Positions 8,385 to 17,791 of a stretch of DNA of 64,000 bases are shown piece after piece. The stretch is taken from NCBI RefSeq assembly GCF_003992595.1, contig NZ_RZNA01000005.1, positions 62,001 through 126,000 on the forward strand. The letters run 5' to 3'. This stretch comes from Flagellimonas oceanensis. Its GTDB lineage: Bacteria; Bacteroidota; Bacteroidia; Flavobacteriales; Flavobacteriaceae. Every line of letters starts with the position of its first letter. The first letter of the stretch is position 1. The position numbers and the translations under genes were made by a program. The notes under the pieces were generated by a model. The model saw only the letters and a program-made list of their open reading frames with translations, was not told the origin of the DNA and made no database searches.

Positions 8385-8993
8385 ATGCCTAGAAGAAAAG
8401 GAGCACCGGAAGTAAATGCCGGCTCCATGGCGGATATTGCATTCCTCTTGCTTATCTTTTTCTTGGTGACCACCACCATAGAAACAGATGCAGGTCTGGA
8501 CCGTATGCTACCGCCGTTTGAGCCGCCAAATGAGGAACCGCCCATAATTAAGCAGAAAAACATTTTTACTGTAAGTATCAATAGAAATGGTCAGTTGTTG
8601 GTTGAAGATCAATTGATGGAAATCGAGGATTTGAGAGAAGCTGCTACAAAGTTTCTTGAAAACGGAGCCGATGGAAGTTGTGATTACTGTAAAGGTAGAA
8701 AGGACCCTGCGTCATCCGATAACCCAGTAAAGGCCATTATCTCATTGAAGAACGACAGGGAGACCAAGTACAGTACCTATATCACAGTTCAAAATGAATT
8801 GGTCGGTGCATACAACGACTTGCGTAACCGTGAAGCTCAACGTTTGTACGGAAGGGATTTTACAGAAATGGAAGCAGATTACCTGAATCCGGAAACTCCT
8901 TCCAACGTTAGGGATGACTTGAAAGACAAAGTGAAACGCATCCAAGAGATGTTTCCACAAAAGCTTTCAGAGGCAGAAACATCAACCAATTAA
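8385..8993 (+). CDS. ExbD/TolR family protein with an unusual periplasmic CxxC insertion
   Basis: The 202-residue protein has one membrane helix (residues 14-32) with the essential aspartate at residue 17 (SMADIAFLLLIFFL), the proton-binding residue of ExbD/TolR. A proline-rich stretch (42-55) and a periplasmic domain follow. That domain carries an insertion with Cys99-Asp-Tyr-Cys102 and a charged segment (SCDYCKGRKDPASSD), and it is longer than a usual ExbD of 130-150 residues. It is the first of two ExbD genes in this operon, 11 nt before the second. The two cysteines could form a disulfide outside the membrane, which is inference. Confidence 0.9.
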   Translation: MPRRKGAPEVNAGSMADIAFLLLIFFLVTTTIETDAGLDRMLPPFEPPNEEPPIIKQKNIFTVSINRNGQLLVEDQLMEIEDLREAATKFLENGADGSCDYCKGRKDPASSDNPVKAIISLKNDRETKYSTYITVQNELVGAYNDLRNREAQRLYGRDFTEMEADYLNPETPSNVRDDLKDKVKRIQEMFPQKLSEAETSTN

Positions 8994-9004
8994 AAACTAT
9001 TTAT

Positions 9005-9487
9005 ATGGCTAAGTTTACCAAAAAGAAGGAAGGAGATTTGCCAGCGGTGTCAACGGCTTCGTTGCCGGATATCGTTTTCATGCTCTTGTTCTTCTTTATG
9101 ACAGTGACCACAATGAAAGATAGTTCTCTAATGGTTGCCAATACCCTTCCAAACGCTTCGGAAATCAAGAAGTTGGAAAAGAAGGATCGCGTTATTTACA
9201 TTTATGTAGGAACACCTACCCAAGAATATCAAAAGGTTTTTGGTACAGAACCAAAAATCCAATTGAATGATAAATTTGCCAATGTGGACGAAGTAGGTTC
9301 ATTTATTTTGGCAGAACGTGCAAAGAAACCGCAAGAACTTCAAAATGTATTGACTACTGCTTTGAAAGTCGATAAGGAGGCCAACATGGGTCTTATTACC
9401 GATATTAAGCAAGAATTGAGAAAAGTAAATGCCCTTAAAGTGAATTATACCACTTATGAAGGAAACGCTTTTAACAATCTACAGTAG
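9005..9487 (+). CDS. ExbD/TolR family protein (second copy)
   Basis: This 160-residue protein has the usual ExbD plan. A basic N-terminus (AKFTKKKEGD) precedes a single membrane helix at about residues 20-37 (LPDIVFMLLFFFMTVTTM) with the proton-carrying aspartate at 22. A periplasmic domain follows. It lacks the CxxC insertion of the preceding paralogue, and the two differ enough to suggest a heteromeric pair. It ends the operon, and a strong terminator lies 24 nt after its stop. Confidence 0.9.
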   Translation: MAKFTKKKEGDLPAVSTASLPDIVFMLLFFFMTVTTMKDSSLMVANTLPNASEIKKLEKKDRVIYIYVGTPTQEYQKVFGTEPKIQLNDKFANVDEVGSFILAERAKKPQELQNVLTTALKVDKEANMGLITDIKQELRKVNALKVNYTTYEGNAFNNLQ

Positions 9488-9510
9488 GCAATAGCTTAGA
9501 TTTAGTGGGA

Positions 9511-9546
9511 AACGCTCCAAATTTTTAATTTGGGGCGTTTTTTGTT
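9511..9546 (+). terminator. Intrinsic terminator of the exbB operon
   Basis: AACGCTCCAAAT (9511-9522) pairs with ATTTGGGGCGTT (9528-9539), giving a 12-bp stem with one G-U pair. A T-run follows. It separates the exbB operon from the outer-membrane protein gene. Confidence 0.88.
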
Positions 9547-9558
9547 TTAAATTGTCAC

Positions 9559-10257
9559 ATGATTCGAACCGTTTTATATACCATTTTCACTCTATTTTTT
9601 GGGATTCCCATTGCTTTGTTCGGGCAAGAAGAAGTGGATAGCCTAAAAGTGATCGACAATCGCTACCTGGAGGATCAGTTCTATATCGGGGTTGGTTACA
9701 ATATCTTGTTTGATGGGCCGGATGCCGTTGACCAACGTAACCTTTCCTATAATCTTCAGGCTGGCTTCATCAAGGATATTCCATTGAATCGTCAAAGAAA
9801 TTTTGGTATTGGTCTTGGGTTGGGGTATGGCATAAATTCCTATTATTCCAATATGGTGGCCTCCCAAGCAGCTAATGAAATCTCATACGATATTATCGAT
9901 GACGTCGACTTTAACCGGAGTAAGCTGGCCACACATACCATTGAAGTCCCTTTTGAAATCAGATTGCGGACATCCACTCCCAGTGAATATAGGTTCTGGA
10001 GAATTTATGCAGGCGCAAAGGTGGGCTATGTGTTTTCGGGTAGGTCAAAATTGGTTACCAACAGTGGTAATGATTCCTTTTCCAATGATGATATCCAGAA
10101 GTTCCAATATGGACTGATGCTGAGTTTCGGTTTCAATACGTGGAACATCCGTGCCTATTATGGGTTAAACCCTTTGCTTAAGGATGAAGCAAGCTTGGCA
10201 GGGGAGTCCATTGACTTGAAAGTCCTTCGGATTGGACTTGTTTTTTATATTCTATAG
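9559..10257 (+). CDS. Outer-membrane beta-barrel protein (PorT-like)
   Basis: The 232-residue protein begins with a signal peptide (hydrophobic stretch to IALFGQ, about residue 23). The rest alternates in beta-strand fashion with many aromatic and glycine residues (FGIGLGLGYGINSYY, FEIRLRTSTPSEYRFWRIYAGAKVGYVF). It ends with a strand closing on ILQ/YIL-type residues (VLRIGLVFYIL), like the terminal strand of outer-membrane barrels. This resembles the PorT/opacity-porin type of small barrel common in Flavobacteriaceae. It should not be equated with the T9SS component PorT/SprT, because no T9SS neighbour is present. The 3' end overlaps that of the convergent membrane gene by 6 nt. Confidence 0.7.
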   Translation: MIRTVLYTIFTLFFGIPIALFGQEEVDSLKVIDNRYLEDQFYIGVGYNILFDGPDAVDQRNLSYNLQAGFIKDIPLNRQRNFGIGLGLGYGINSYYSNMVASQAANEISYDIIDDVDFNRSKLATHTIEVPFEIRLRTSTPSEYRFWRIYAGAKVGYVFSGRSKLVTNSGNDSFSNDDIQKFQYGLMLSFGFNTWNIRAYYGLNPLLKDEASLAGESIDLKVLRIGLVFYIL

Positions 10258-10854
10258 CCAGTATTTCAGAATAATCAATTGCGAGCAGCACCCCAATAGG
10301 AAGCCTATCAATAATTCGTTCTTGGTATGGGCCCGTAGGTACAATCTCGAGGTGGCCACCAAGCCCGTAAAGAGGGTAAACAAACTTATGGCAATGGTAA
10401 TGTTGATCTCAAAATGGATGCTCAATGCCACCATGAATGTCAAAATGCTCCCCATCCCCAAAAGATGCATGCTGGTCTTGAACTTAAAGAACAGTAAGAT
10501 CAGTGTCGCACTTGTAGCTGTTAAAAGGCCTGTAAAATAGTAAAAGAGCTCGTGTACGTAGTTATTGGGAATCACTTTGTACAATATCATCAAAAAGATG
10601 ATACAGCTGATATAAAGCGGGTATTTACGTTCTTGAATCGTTGGTAGGAATATCGAGTTGATTATCCCAAGGTTTTTCAGTATCAGAAAAAAGATAATGG
10701 GAATGATGACCGTAAGGATAAAAATGGGGAGGATATTCCCACTTTGTGTCTCCAAGGTGCTATAGGGTGCCACCATAAAAAACATTGCCGTGCCCCCGAT
10801 CGGTATGAACAATGGATGGAAAATATAGGAGATAATGTTGTATACGTGGCGCAT
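10252..10854 (-). CDS. Integral membrane protein, PAP2-like C-terminus, overlapping rpoN
   Basis: The 200-residue protein has six predicted membrane helices and almost no soluble part. Its C-terminal part (SMHLLGMGSILTFMV, then GLVATSRLYLRAHTKNELLIG) resembles the last helices of PAP2-type lipid phosphatases, where the S-R-x-x-L-x-x-H-T pattern carries catalytic residues. The usual N-terminal KxxxxxxRP motif is missing, so phosphatase activity is doubtful. I chose the ATG at 10854 because it overlaps the rpoN stop as TGATG. A TTG three bases upstream is less likely. The overlap implies translation coupled to rpoN. Confidence 0.7.
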   Translation of the reverse strand: MRHVYNIISYIFHPLFIPIGGTAMFFMVAPYSTLETQSGNILPIFILTVIIPIIFFLILKNLGIINSIFLPTIQERKYPLYISCIIFLMILYKVIPNNYVHELFYYFTGLLTATSATLILLFFKFKTSMHLLGMGSILTFMVALSIHFEINITIAISLFTLFTGLVATSRLYLRAHTKNELLIGFLLGCCSQLIILKYWL

Positions 10855-12311
10855 CAAATCTCTTTTCGTAGTCTTGCCACGGGGATATCCAGTTGTTCCC
10901 GGTACTTGGCCACGGTTCGTCGGGCTATGGGATACCCTTTTTCTTTGAGCATTTTTGCCAATTTGGCATCGGTAAGCGGTTTTTTCTTGTCCTCGTCCCG
11001 GATAACGGTCTCCAATATCTTTTTGATTTCCCTAGTGGATACGTCTTCGCCTTGTTCGTTCTTCATCGATTCGGAAAAGAAATCCTTGATGAGCTTGGTG
11101 CCATAGGGCGTGTCCACGTACTTGCTGTTGGCTACCCGTGATACCGTGGAGACATCCATGTCGATTTTATCGGCGATATCCTTTAGGATCATAGGGCGAA
11201 GCTTTCGCTCGTCCCCAGTCATGAAATATTCCTTTTGGTATTCCATGATAGTGCTCATGGTAATGAACAAGGTCTGTTGGCGCTGTCGAATGGCATCAAT
11301 GAACCATTTAGCGGCATCCAACTTCTGTTTGATGAACATGACCGTGTCCTTTTGGGATTTGGACTTTTCCTTGGCATTTTTGTATCCCTCCAGCATATTG
11401 CTGTAATCTTTGGAAACATGTAGTTCCGGGGCGTTCCTGCCATTAAGGGTAAGTTCCAGATCGCCGTCCACGATCTTGATTGAAAAATCGGGTACGATAT
11501 GCTCTATCATCCGGGTGTTTCCGGAATACGAACCGCCTGGCTTTGGATTGAGCTTTTCTATTTCCGAAATGGCCTCTTTGAGCTCTTCCTCGGAAACATG
11601 GTGTTTTTGGGTGAGTTTGGAATAGTGTTTTTTGGTAAAGTGATCGAAGGATCTTTCCAAAATATTGATGGCCAGTTCCACCGAGGGCTTTTGCTCCTTG
11701 CGCTTCAATTGAATGATCAGGCATTCGTCCAGAGATCGTGCAGCTACCCCTGGAGGGTCCAATTCTTGAACCGTTTTAAGTACTTCTTCAATCTTTTCCT
11801 CCTCTACATAAATGTTCTGGGTAAAGGCAAGGTCGTCCATAATATCGGGAAGTGGTCTGCGTATATAACCACTCTCGTCCACACTGCCCACCAAGAACTC
11901 GGCAATGGCCCATTCTTGGTCATCCAGATACTCTGTGTTCAGTTGGTTGATCAAATATTGGTTGAAGGAGGTTCCTGCGGCGTAAGGGACCCTTTTGTCA
12001 TCATCGTCGGCGCTATAATTATTTGCCTGGGTTCGATAATCGGGTATTTCATCATCACTCAGGTAGTCGTCAATGTTGATTTCATCCGTATCGATATTCT
12101 CGTTGTCCGCTGAATCGTCGTAGGTGTCCTCATATATATCATCCAAAGCATCTGTTTCCTCTTTGCCGCTCTCCAATGCAGGATTTTCCTCCAACTCTTG
12201 CTTCAATCGCTGTTCAAAGGCCTGTGTGGGCAGTTGAATCAACTTCATGAGCTGAATCTGCTGTGGGGACAGTTTTTGGGAAAGCTTAAACTGTAGATGT
12301 TGTTTCAGCAT
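10854..12311 (-). CDS. rpoN: RNA polymerase sigma-54 factor
   Basis: This is the alternative sigma factor that recognises -24/-12 promoters and needs an AAA+ activator to open DNA. The 485-residue protein has all three regions. Region I is glutamine/leucine-rich (residues 1-45, LQFKLSQKLSPQQIQLMKLI) and region II is a long acidic stretch (about 50-115). Region III holds the core-binding and helix-turn-helix parts (about 370-420), with the RpoN box near residue 463 (ARRTVAKYRE). An overlapping membrane-protein gene follows. asnS lies upstream in the same direction with a 41-nt gap, so they may share a transcript. Confidence 0.96.
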   Translation of the reverse strand: MLKQHLQFKLSQKLSPQQIQLMKLIQLPTQAFEQRLKQELEENPALESGKEETDALDDIYEDTYDDSADNENIDTDEINIDDYLSDDEIPDYRTQANNYSADDDDKRVPYAAGTSFNQYLINQLNTEYLDDQEWAIAEFLVGSVDESGYIRRPLPDIMDDLAFTQNIYVEEEKIEEVLKTVQELDPPGVAARSLDECLIIQLKRKEQKPSVELAINILERSFDHFTKKHYSKLTQKHHVSEEELKEAISEIEKLNPKPGGSYSGNTRMIEHIVPDFSIKIVDGDLELTLNGRNAPELHVSKDYSNMLEGYKNAKEKSKSQKDTVMFIKQKLDAAKWFIDAIRQRQQTLFITMSTIMEYQKEYFMTGDERKLRPMILKDIADKIDMDVSTVSRVANSKYVDTPYGTKLIKDFFSESMKNEQGEDVSTREIKKILETVIRDEDKKKPLTDAKLAKMLKEKGYPIARRTVAKYREQLDIPVARLRKEI

Positions 12312-12352
12312 ACGGATTGATGATTTATCATCTTTAAAATAATAAAATCAAA

Positions 12353-13786
12353 TTAAAACTCGGCATTCTGCGGTGTTCTGGGGTAGGGGATTACATCCCT
12401 GATGTTGCCCATTCCCGTGGTAAATTGAACCATACGTTCAAAACCTAGCCCAAAACCACTGTGCACTGCAGTGCCGAATTTTCTAAGGTCGAGGTACCAC
12501 CATAGTTCTTTGGCATCGATATCCAGTTCCTTGATTTTCTGTTCCAGTACATCCAAACGCTCTTCCCTTTGGGAACCACCGACTATTTCTCCGATGCCAG
12601 GGAAAAGCACGTCCATGGCGCGTACGGTTTTACCGTCCTCATTCAGTCTCATGTAAAATGCCTTGATGTTGGCCGGGTAGTCAAAAAGGATCACGGGGCA
12701 TTTGAAATGTTTCTCCACCAAGAAACGCTCGTGCTCACTCTGTAGGTCCGCTCCCCATTCATCGATCGGGAACTGGAACTTCTTCTTTTTGTTCGGCTTG
12801 CTGTTCTTCAATATGTCTATAGCCTCCGTGTAGGATACTCGTTTGAAGTTATTGTCGACAACAAACTTTAATTTTTCAATCAAGGCCATTTCAGAACGTT
12901 CGTTCTGAGGTTTGGTCTTTTCTTCATCCAACAAACGTTTTTCCAAAAATTCAAGATCATCTTGACAATGGTCCAATACGTACTGAATAATATATTTGAT
13001 GAAATCCTCTGCCAAATCCATGTTCATGTCCAGATCGTAGAAGGCCATTTCTGGCTCGATCATCCAGAATTCCGCCAAATGGCGGGAAGTGTTCGAGTTT
13101 TCAGCTCTAAAGGTAGGGCCAAAGGTGTATACTTTTCCCAATCCCATGGCGTAGGTCTCGGCTTCCAGCTGCCCGGATACGGTCAAGTTGGTCTCTTTTC
13201 CAAAAAAGTCTTCGGAGTAATCCACTTCTCCAGCGTCGGTCAAGGGCGGATTTTTTTCATCCAAGGTGGTTACACGGAACATTTCTCCGGCCCCTTCGGC
13301 ATCAGAACCTGTGATAATGGGTGCGTGCATGTAATAAAACCCATTTTGCTGGAAATAACTGTGTACGGCAAACGACAGTACCGACCTCACGCGCATTACC
13401 GCAGAAAAGGTATTGGTCCTTACTCTAAGGTGCGCTTTCTCCCTTAAAAACTCCAAAGAGTGTTTTTTAGGTTGAATAGGGTAGGTTTCTGGGTCAGCGG
13501 TTCCATGCACAAATATATCGGTGGCCTTTATTTCTACACTTTGGCCCCGACCTTGACTTTCTTCCAAAGTCCCGGTAACTTTTAGTGCTGCCCCACTGGA
13601 AATCTGTTTGAGCAATGCTTCGTCCAATTTTTCAAAATCTACGACACATTGTATGTTATTTATGGTGGAACCGTCGTTCAATGCGATAAATCGGTTGCTT
13701 CTAAATGTTTTTACCCATCCATTTACTTCAACGGAATCTCCTACGGGTTGCTTTTCTAGCAATTCTTTTATGGAATAAGACATCAT
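12353..13786 (-). CDS. asnS: Asparaginyl-tRNA synthetase
   Basis: This class II aminoacyl-tRNA synthetase charges tRNA-Asn with asparagine. The 477-residue protein has an N-terminal OB-fold anticodon-binding domain (about 15-100, [20 protein letters not shown]). The class II catalytic core carries motif 2 in the [25 protein letters not shown] region and motif 3 near the C-terminus ([16 protein letters not shown]). Presence of a dedicated AsnRS suggests that the tRNA-dependent amidation route is not needed for Asn-tRNA. Two adjacent ATG codons (13786 and 13783) are possible starts; I kept the first. Confidence 0.96.
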   Translation of the reverse strand: MMSYSIKELLEKQPVGDSVEVNGWVKTFRSNRFIALNDGSTINNIQCVVDFEKLDEALLKQISSGAALKVTGTLEESQGRGQSVEIKATDIFVHGTADPETYPIQPKKHSLEFLREKAHLRVRTNTFSAVMRVRSVLSFAVHSYFQQNGFYYMHAPIITGSDAEGAGEMFRVTTLDEKNPPLTDAGEVDYSEDFFGKETNLTVSGQLEAETYAMGLGKVYTFGPTFRAENSNTSRHLAEFWMIEPEMAFYDLDMNMDLAEDFIKYIIQYVLDHCQDDLEFLEKRLLDEEKTKPQNERSEMALIEKLKFVVDNNFKRVSYTEAIDILKNSKPNKKKKFQFPIDEWGADLQSEHERFLVEKHFKCPVILFDYPANIKAFYMRLNEDGKTVRAMDVLFPGIGEIVGGSQREERLDVLEQKIKELDIDAKELWWYLDLRKFGTAVHSGFGLGFERMVQFTTGMGNIRDVIPYPRTPQNAEF

Positions 13787-13876
13787 TCTAAAACTATCGT
13801 AATTTAGTTGGTAAAGATAGGTTTTTGATAAAAAACGATGGCAATGGAATGGCCTAATTTATGGCCGCTTTGAAGA

Positions 13877-16279
13877 CTATTTGTCCTTAGGGTTGTCCTC
13901 GTCCTGTGGTAGAATGTCAATTTGAGGTTTTTTGAGCACCTGTTTGTTGGCAATGCTTCTTTCCAAAGAGAGCAACAAGGAAGGCAACAATATCAAATTG
14001 GACAGCATGGCGAACAACAAGGTGGCCGATACCAATCCCCCTAAAGCTTTTGTTCCACCGAAATCAGAAATGATAAAAACGGAGAAGCCGAAAAACAGGA
14101 CGATGGAGGTATAGAACATACTTACCCCTGTTTCTCGCAAGGCCGCATATACGGACCGTTTGATGTGCCAGCGATGTGTGGCCAATTCTTGCCGGTATTT
14201 GGCCAAAAAGTGGATGGTGTCATCCACCGATATTCCGAAAGCAATACTAAAGACCAAAATGGTCGAAGGTTTTATGGGAACGCCCAAGAAGCCCATGACC
14301 CCAGCGGTGATTACCAATGGCAAAAGGTTAGGGACCAGTGATATGATGACCATTTTATAGGATCGGAACAAATATGCCATGAACAAAGAGATCAATCCAA
14401 TGGCCAAGGCCAGTGACAGTAACAGATTTTTGACCAAGTACTTTGTTCCTTTTAGGAAAAGTAATGCCTTTCCTGTCATGAAAACATTGTAACGCTCTGC
14501 TGGGAATTCTTTTGTGATGGCCTGTTGCACGTCTTTTTCAATTTCCTCCATACGGTCGATTTTCACATCGCGCATGTAGGTGGTCAAACGAGCGATTTGG
14601 CCCGTACTGTCCACAAAGCTCTGCAATAGTTCGTTGGTTCCTTCGGTCGATGATTTTTGAACCGCGTTCATGATGAAGGTGTTCTCTTGACTGGTGGGCA
14701 GTTGGTAGTATTTTGGAATTCCGTTGTAAAAGGCCTGTTTGGAATATTTGACCAAGTCAACAATGGAAATGGGTCTCGATAGTTCGGGTATTTCGTCGAT
14801 CACAGTGCCCAAGCGTTCCATACGCTTCAAGGTGGCGGGTTTGGTCACTCCATTTTTACGCTTGGTGTCCACCACGATTTCCATGGGCATTATACCATCA
14901 AACTCCGCTTCAAAAAATTGGATATCCTTGTAAAAATGACTCTTTTTGGGCAGGTCCTCAATCCGACTTCCTGTAATTCGCATCTGGTAGATCCCAATAA
15001 TGCTCAACACCAAAACGGCCACAGTGGTAATGTAGACGGCTATCCTGTGGTTGCGAACCATGTTCTCCATCCAGTTCACGAAAATGTCCATCCACTTTTT
15101 GTTCAAGTGCTTTAAGTGCTTCGTTTTGGGAAGCGGCATAAAGCTATAGACAATGGGGATGATCAAAAGGGAGAGGATGAAGATCCCTATGATGTTTATG
15201 GAGGCCACAATACCAAATTCTTTCAATAGATCACTATCCAGAATGATGAAAGTGGCAAAACCAGATGCCGTGGTGATGTTGGTCATCAAAGTGGCATTGC
15301 CGATTTTTGAGATGACCCGTTGTAGGGACAATGCTTGGTTTCCGTGTTTCTTGACCTCTTGCTGATATTTATTGATCAAGAAAATACAGTTCGGAATACC
15401 GATCACAATGATCAAAGGTGGAATCAATGCCGTGAGAATGGTAATCTCATATTTTAAAAGTCCAAGTATGCCAAAGGCCCACATGACCCCGATAATCACT
15501 ACGCACATAGAGATGAACGTGGCTCTAAAACTTCTAAAGAAAAAGAAAAAGATCAGGGAAGTGACAAGCAATGCACCCACGATAAAAAGGCCGATCTCAT
15601 CAATGATCGATTTGGTGTTCCATGTCCTGATGTAGGGCATGCCCGAAACATGGACATCCATTTTGGTTTCCTCCTCAAAATCGTTCACAAGTTCCCCCAG
15701 GTCGTTCAGGATAAACTGATTTCTTACCTCCGTGTTCATGATGTCCTTATCGAGATAGACCACGGTTTGAATGGTGCCGCTCTTGGGATTGTATACCAGA
15801 TTATCGTAAAAAGGAAGCTCCTTGAACAGATGATTGGTAAGGGAATCAATTTCTTGCTTGGTTTGCGGAGCGGACGATATCAACGGCTCCATCGAGAAGG
15901 TCTGGGTTTCGCTATCCTTGATGAGCTCTTTGAGGTTCTCCAAGGAAATCACATAATCAACTTCAGGAAAAGCATCGAGCTGTTTGCTCAAGGTGTTCCA
16001 TCTGTTGAAATTTTTAGGGGTGAACAAAGCGGAATCCCTAATGGCCAAAACTATGGCATTCCCTTCTTCACCAAAAATTTTGGTAAAGGCATTGTATTGT
16101 ATGCTGGCGGGATGGTCGTTGGGCAGAATATTGGCTTCGGTATTGGAAAACTGCATGTTTTTCCATTGTAGAGCCAAAAAAACGGTAAAACCAGCAACCG
16201 CTAAAAGAATAAGGATTCTATTGCGGAGTATGATTCTTGCGACCTTGGGCCAAAATCCTTTAGTAAGCTTTGCTACCAT
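13877..16279 (-). CDS. MMPL/RND family exporter, hydrophobe-type
   Basis: The 800-residue inner-membrane protein has 12 predicted helices in two repeats, each with a large periplasmic loop: TM1, loop (about 40-210), TM2-6, TM7, loop (about 450-620), TM8-12. The sterol-sensing-like segments include GIPNCIFLINKYQQ and FGISVDDTIHFLAKYRQE, the second typical of the MMPL/HAE3 branch. Such proteins use the proton gradient to move lipids or other hydrophobic compounds. No membrane-fusion or outer-membrane partner is adjacent. A TAnnTTTG match on the minus strand (16297-16304) lies close upstream. The charged C-tail ends in NPKDK. Confidence 0.9.
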   Translation of the reverse strand: MVAKLTKGFWPKVARIILRNRILILLAVAGFTVFLALQWKNMQFSNTEANILPNDHPASIQYNAFTKIFGEEGNAIVLAIRDSALFTPKNFNRWNTLSKQLDAFPEVDYVISLENLKELIKDSETQTFSMEPLISSAPQTKQEIDSLTNHLFKELPFYDNLVYNPKSGTIQTVVYLDKDIMNTEVRNQFILNDLGELVNDFEEETKMDVHVSGMPYIRTWNTKSIIDEIGLFIVGALLVTSLIFFFFFRSFRATFISMCVVIIGVMWAFGILGLLKYEITILTALIPPLIIVIGIPNCIFLINKYQQEVKKHGNQALSLQRVISKIGNATLMTNITTASGFATFIILDSDLLKEFGIVASINIIGIFILSLLIIPIVYSFMPLPKTKHLKHLNKKWMDIFVNWMENMVRNHRIAVYITTVAVLVLSIIGIYQMRITGSRIEDLPKKSHFYKDIQFFEAEFDGIMPMEIVVDTKRKNGVTKPATLKRMERLGTVIDEIPELSRPISIVDLVKYSKQAFYNGIPKYYQLPTSQENTFIMNAVQKSSTEGTNELLQSFVDSTGQIARLTTYMRDVKIDRMEEIEKDVQQAITKEFPAERYNVFMTGKALLFLKGTKYLVKNLLLSLALAIGLISLFMAYLFRSYKMVIISLVPNLLPLVITAGVMGFLGVPIKPSTILVFSIAFGISVDDTIHFLAKYRQELATHRWHIKRSVYAALRETGVSMFYTSIVLFFGFSVFIISDFGGTKALGGLVSATLLFAMLSNLILLPSLLLSLERSIANKQVLKKPQIDILPQDEDNPKDK

Positions 16280-16296
16280 GTGGTTTTTGTTGGGCG

Positions 16297-16304
16297 CAAA
16301 GGTA
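16297..16304 (-). promoter_or_regulatory. Candidate -7 box for the MMPL exporter gene
   Basis: On the minus strand this reads TACCTTTG, a full match to TAnnTTTG. It puts the start of transcription about 13 nt before the ATG. No good -33 element is visible at the expected distance. Confidence 0.35.
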
Positions 16305-16354
16305 GAAAATGATATGTTGTGTTCCTAGAAAAGCTGCGGGACAAAATCCAAGTT

Positions 16355-16909
16355 TTACACCTTCATGATCTCGGCCTCTTTCGCAGATAGGATGGCATCC
16401 ACTTTATCGCCGTAGGTATTGGTCAGTTCTTGGACATCAACTTCTGCATTGCTCAATAGATCTTCCGAAATATCCAACGCTTTCAGCTCCTTATTGGCGT
16501 CTTGTCTGGCGCTGCGAATACTTACTTTGGCGTCTTCGGCCTCGGATTTGGCCTGCTTGGCGAGTTGCAATCTTCTTTCCTCTGTCAATGGAGGTACATT
16601 GATGATCACCATTTCGCCATTGTTCATAGGGTTGAAGCCCAAATTGGCATTCATAATGGCCGTTTCTATCTCGGTCAACATGCCTTTTTCCCATGGCTGT
16701 ACGGATATGGTCCTTGCATCGGGCGTATTGATGTTGGATACTTGGGCCAGTGGGGTTTGTGAACCATAGTACTCAACCATTACGGTGGATAGCATCATGG
16801 GGCTGGCCTTGCCCGCCCTGATTTTGGTCAACGCTTTTTGCAAGTGATCAATACTTGCATCCATACTTTCTTTTGTACTATCAAGAATAAATTTTACTTC
16901 TTCGCTCAT
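16355..16909 (-). CDS. frr: Ribosome recycling factor
   Basis: The factor splits post-termination ribosomes together with EF-G. From the ATG at 16909 the protein has 184 residues, the normal length. A TTG start 9 nt upstream would add three residues and is less likely. Family features include KALTKIRAGKASPMML (about residues 26-41), PLAQVSNINTPDARTISVQPW (loop and strand of the second domain), and PPLTEERRLQLAKQAKSEAEDAKVSIR near residue 110. It lies 43 nt after pyrH, the usual pyrH-frr pair. Confidence 0.95.
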   Translation of the reverse strand: MSEEVKFILDSTKESMDASIDHLQKALTKIRAGKASPMMLSTVMVEYYGSQTPLAQVSNINTPDARTISVQPWEKGMLTEIETAIMNANLGFNPMNNGEMVIINVPPLTEERRLQLAKQAKSEAEDAKVSIRSARQDANKELKALDISEDLLSNAEVDVQELTNTYGDKVDAILSAKEAEIMKV

Positions 16910-16952
16910 AACTTTCAAATTTATAAAATTGAAATCAAAGTTTATGTCTCAC

Positions 16953-17660
16953 TTAGACGTTGACGACTGTTCCTATGTTTTCCCCTGAAACTAGTTTCAT
17001 TAAGTTTCCTTTTGTGTTCATATCGAAAACAACAATGGGCAATTCGTTCTCTTGGCTCAATGTAAATGCTGTTGTGTCCATTACCTTAAGTCCTTTGGAA
17101 AGTACTTCATTGAAGGAAATGGAGTCGAATTTGGTGGCATTCTTATCTTTCTCGGGGTCGGATGTGTAAATACCGTCCACACGTGTTCCCTTTAAAATTA
17201 CATCTGCCTTAATTTCGATGGCTCTCAATACTGCGGCAGAATCCGTAGTGAAGTAGGGGTTTCCTGTTCCACCGCCAAAAATGACCACTCTTCCTTTTTC
17301 CAAATGACGAATGGCCCTTCTTCTGATGAAAGGTTCCGCTACTTCATTGATTTTAATGGCTGATTGTAACCGGGTTTGCACTCCTTTGAGTTCAAGGGCG
17401 CTCTGTAATGCCAAACCATTGATTACGGTGGCCAACATGCCCATATGGTCTCCTTGTACTCGGTCCATTCCTTGACTGGCGCCCGCAAGGCCCCTGAAAA
17501 TGTTGCCTCCTCCAATAACGATGGCAACTTCAACGCCCTTTTCCATTACGGATTTTATCTCCTCGGCGTACTCGTCCAATCGCTTGGCATCAATACCGTA
17601 TTGTTGCTGGCCCATGAGGGCTTCTCCACTTAACTTTAATAAAATTCTTTTGTAATGCAT
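16953..17660 (-). CDS. pyrH: Uridylate kinase (UMP kinase)
   Basis: The enzyme phosphorylates UMP to UDP in pyrimidine nucleotide synthesis. The 235-residue protein is a bacterial-type amino-acid-kinase fold. The N-terminal motif is [14 protein letters not shown] (residues 4-17), followed by [11 protein letters not shown] (about 48) and a [21 protein letters not shown] segment (about 128-147). It is transcribed ahead of frr. The rpsB-tsf terminator separates it from the upstream tsf, so it needs its own promoter (see the -7 box at 17683). Confidence 0.96.
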   Translation of the reverse strand: MHYKRILLKLSGEALMGQQQYGIDAKRLDEYAEEIKSVMEKGVEVAIVIGGGNIFRGLAGASQGMDRVQGDHMGMLATVINGLALQSALELKGVQTRLQSAIKINEVAEPFIRRRAIRHLEKGRVVIFGGGTGNPYFTTDSAAVLRAIEIKADVILKGTRVDGIYTSDPEKDKNATKFDSISFNEVLSKGLKVMDTTAFTLSQENELPIVVFDMNTKGNLMKLVSGENIGTVVNV

Positions 17661-17682
17661 TGAGAGTTTCTTGAAGTCCGGA

Positions 17683-17690
17683 CAAAAATA
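17683..17690 (-). promoter_or_regulatory. Candidate -7 box for pyrH-frr
   Basis: On the minus strand this reads TATTTTTG, a full TAnnTTTG match 22 nt before the pyrH ATG. It lies beyond the upstream terminator, where a promoter is required. The -33 element is not clear. Confidence 0.45.
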
Positions 17691-17738
17691 ATCAAAATTA
17701 TTTACGGGAAATGAAGAATTTCACGATTGGTCAAGGCA

Positions 17739-17773
17739 TAAAAAAACCGCCTCTTTTTGGAGGCGGTTTTTTA
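17739..17773 (-). terminator. Intrinsic terminator after tsf
   Basis: ACCGCCTC and GAGGCGGT form a GC-rich stem, flanked by long A-tract and T-tract sides. It lies about 20 nt after the tsf stop in the minus-strand direction and isolates rpsB-tsf from pyrH-frr. Confidence 0.9.
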
Positions 17774-17791
17774 AAAGTATCGTTATGGTGA

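Noticed and set aside
9559..10257. Calling the barrel protein the T9SS component PorT/SprT
   Set aside because: The resemblance is only to small barrels in general and no other T9SS gene is near.
16910..16918. TTG start for frr, three residues longer
   Set aside because: The ATG at 16909 gives the normal family N-terminus and length.
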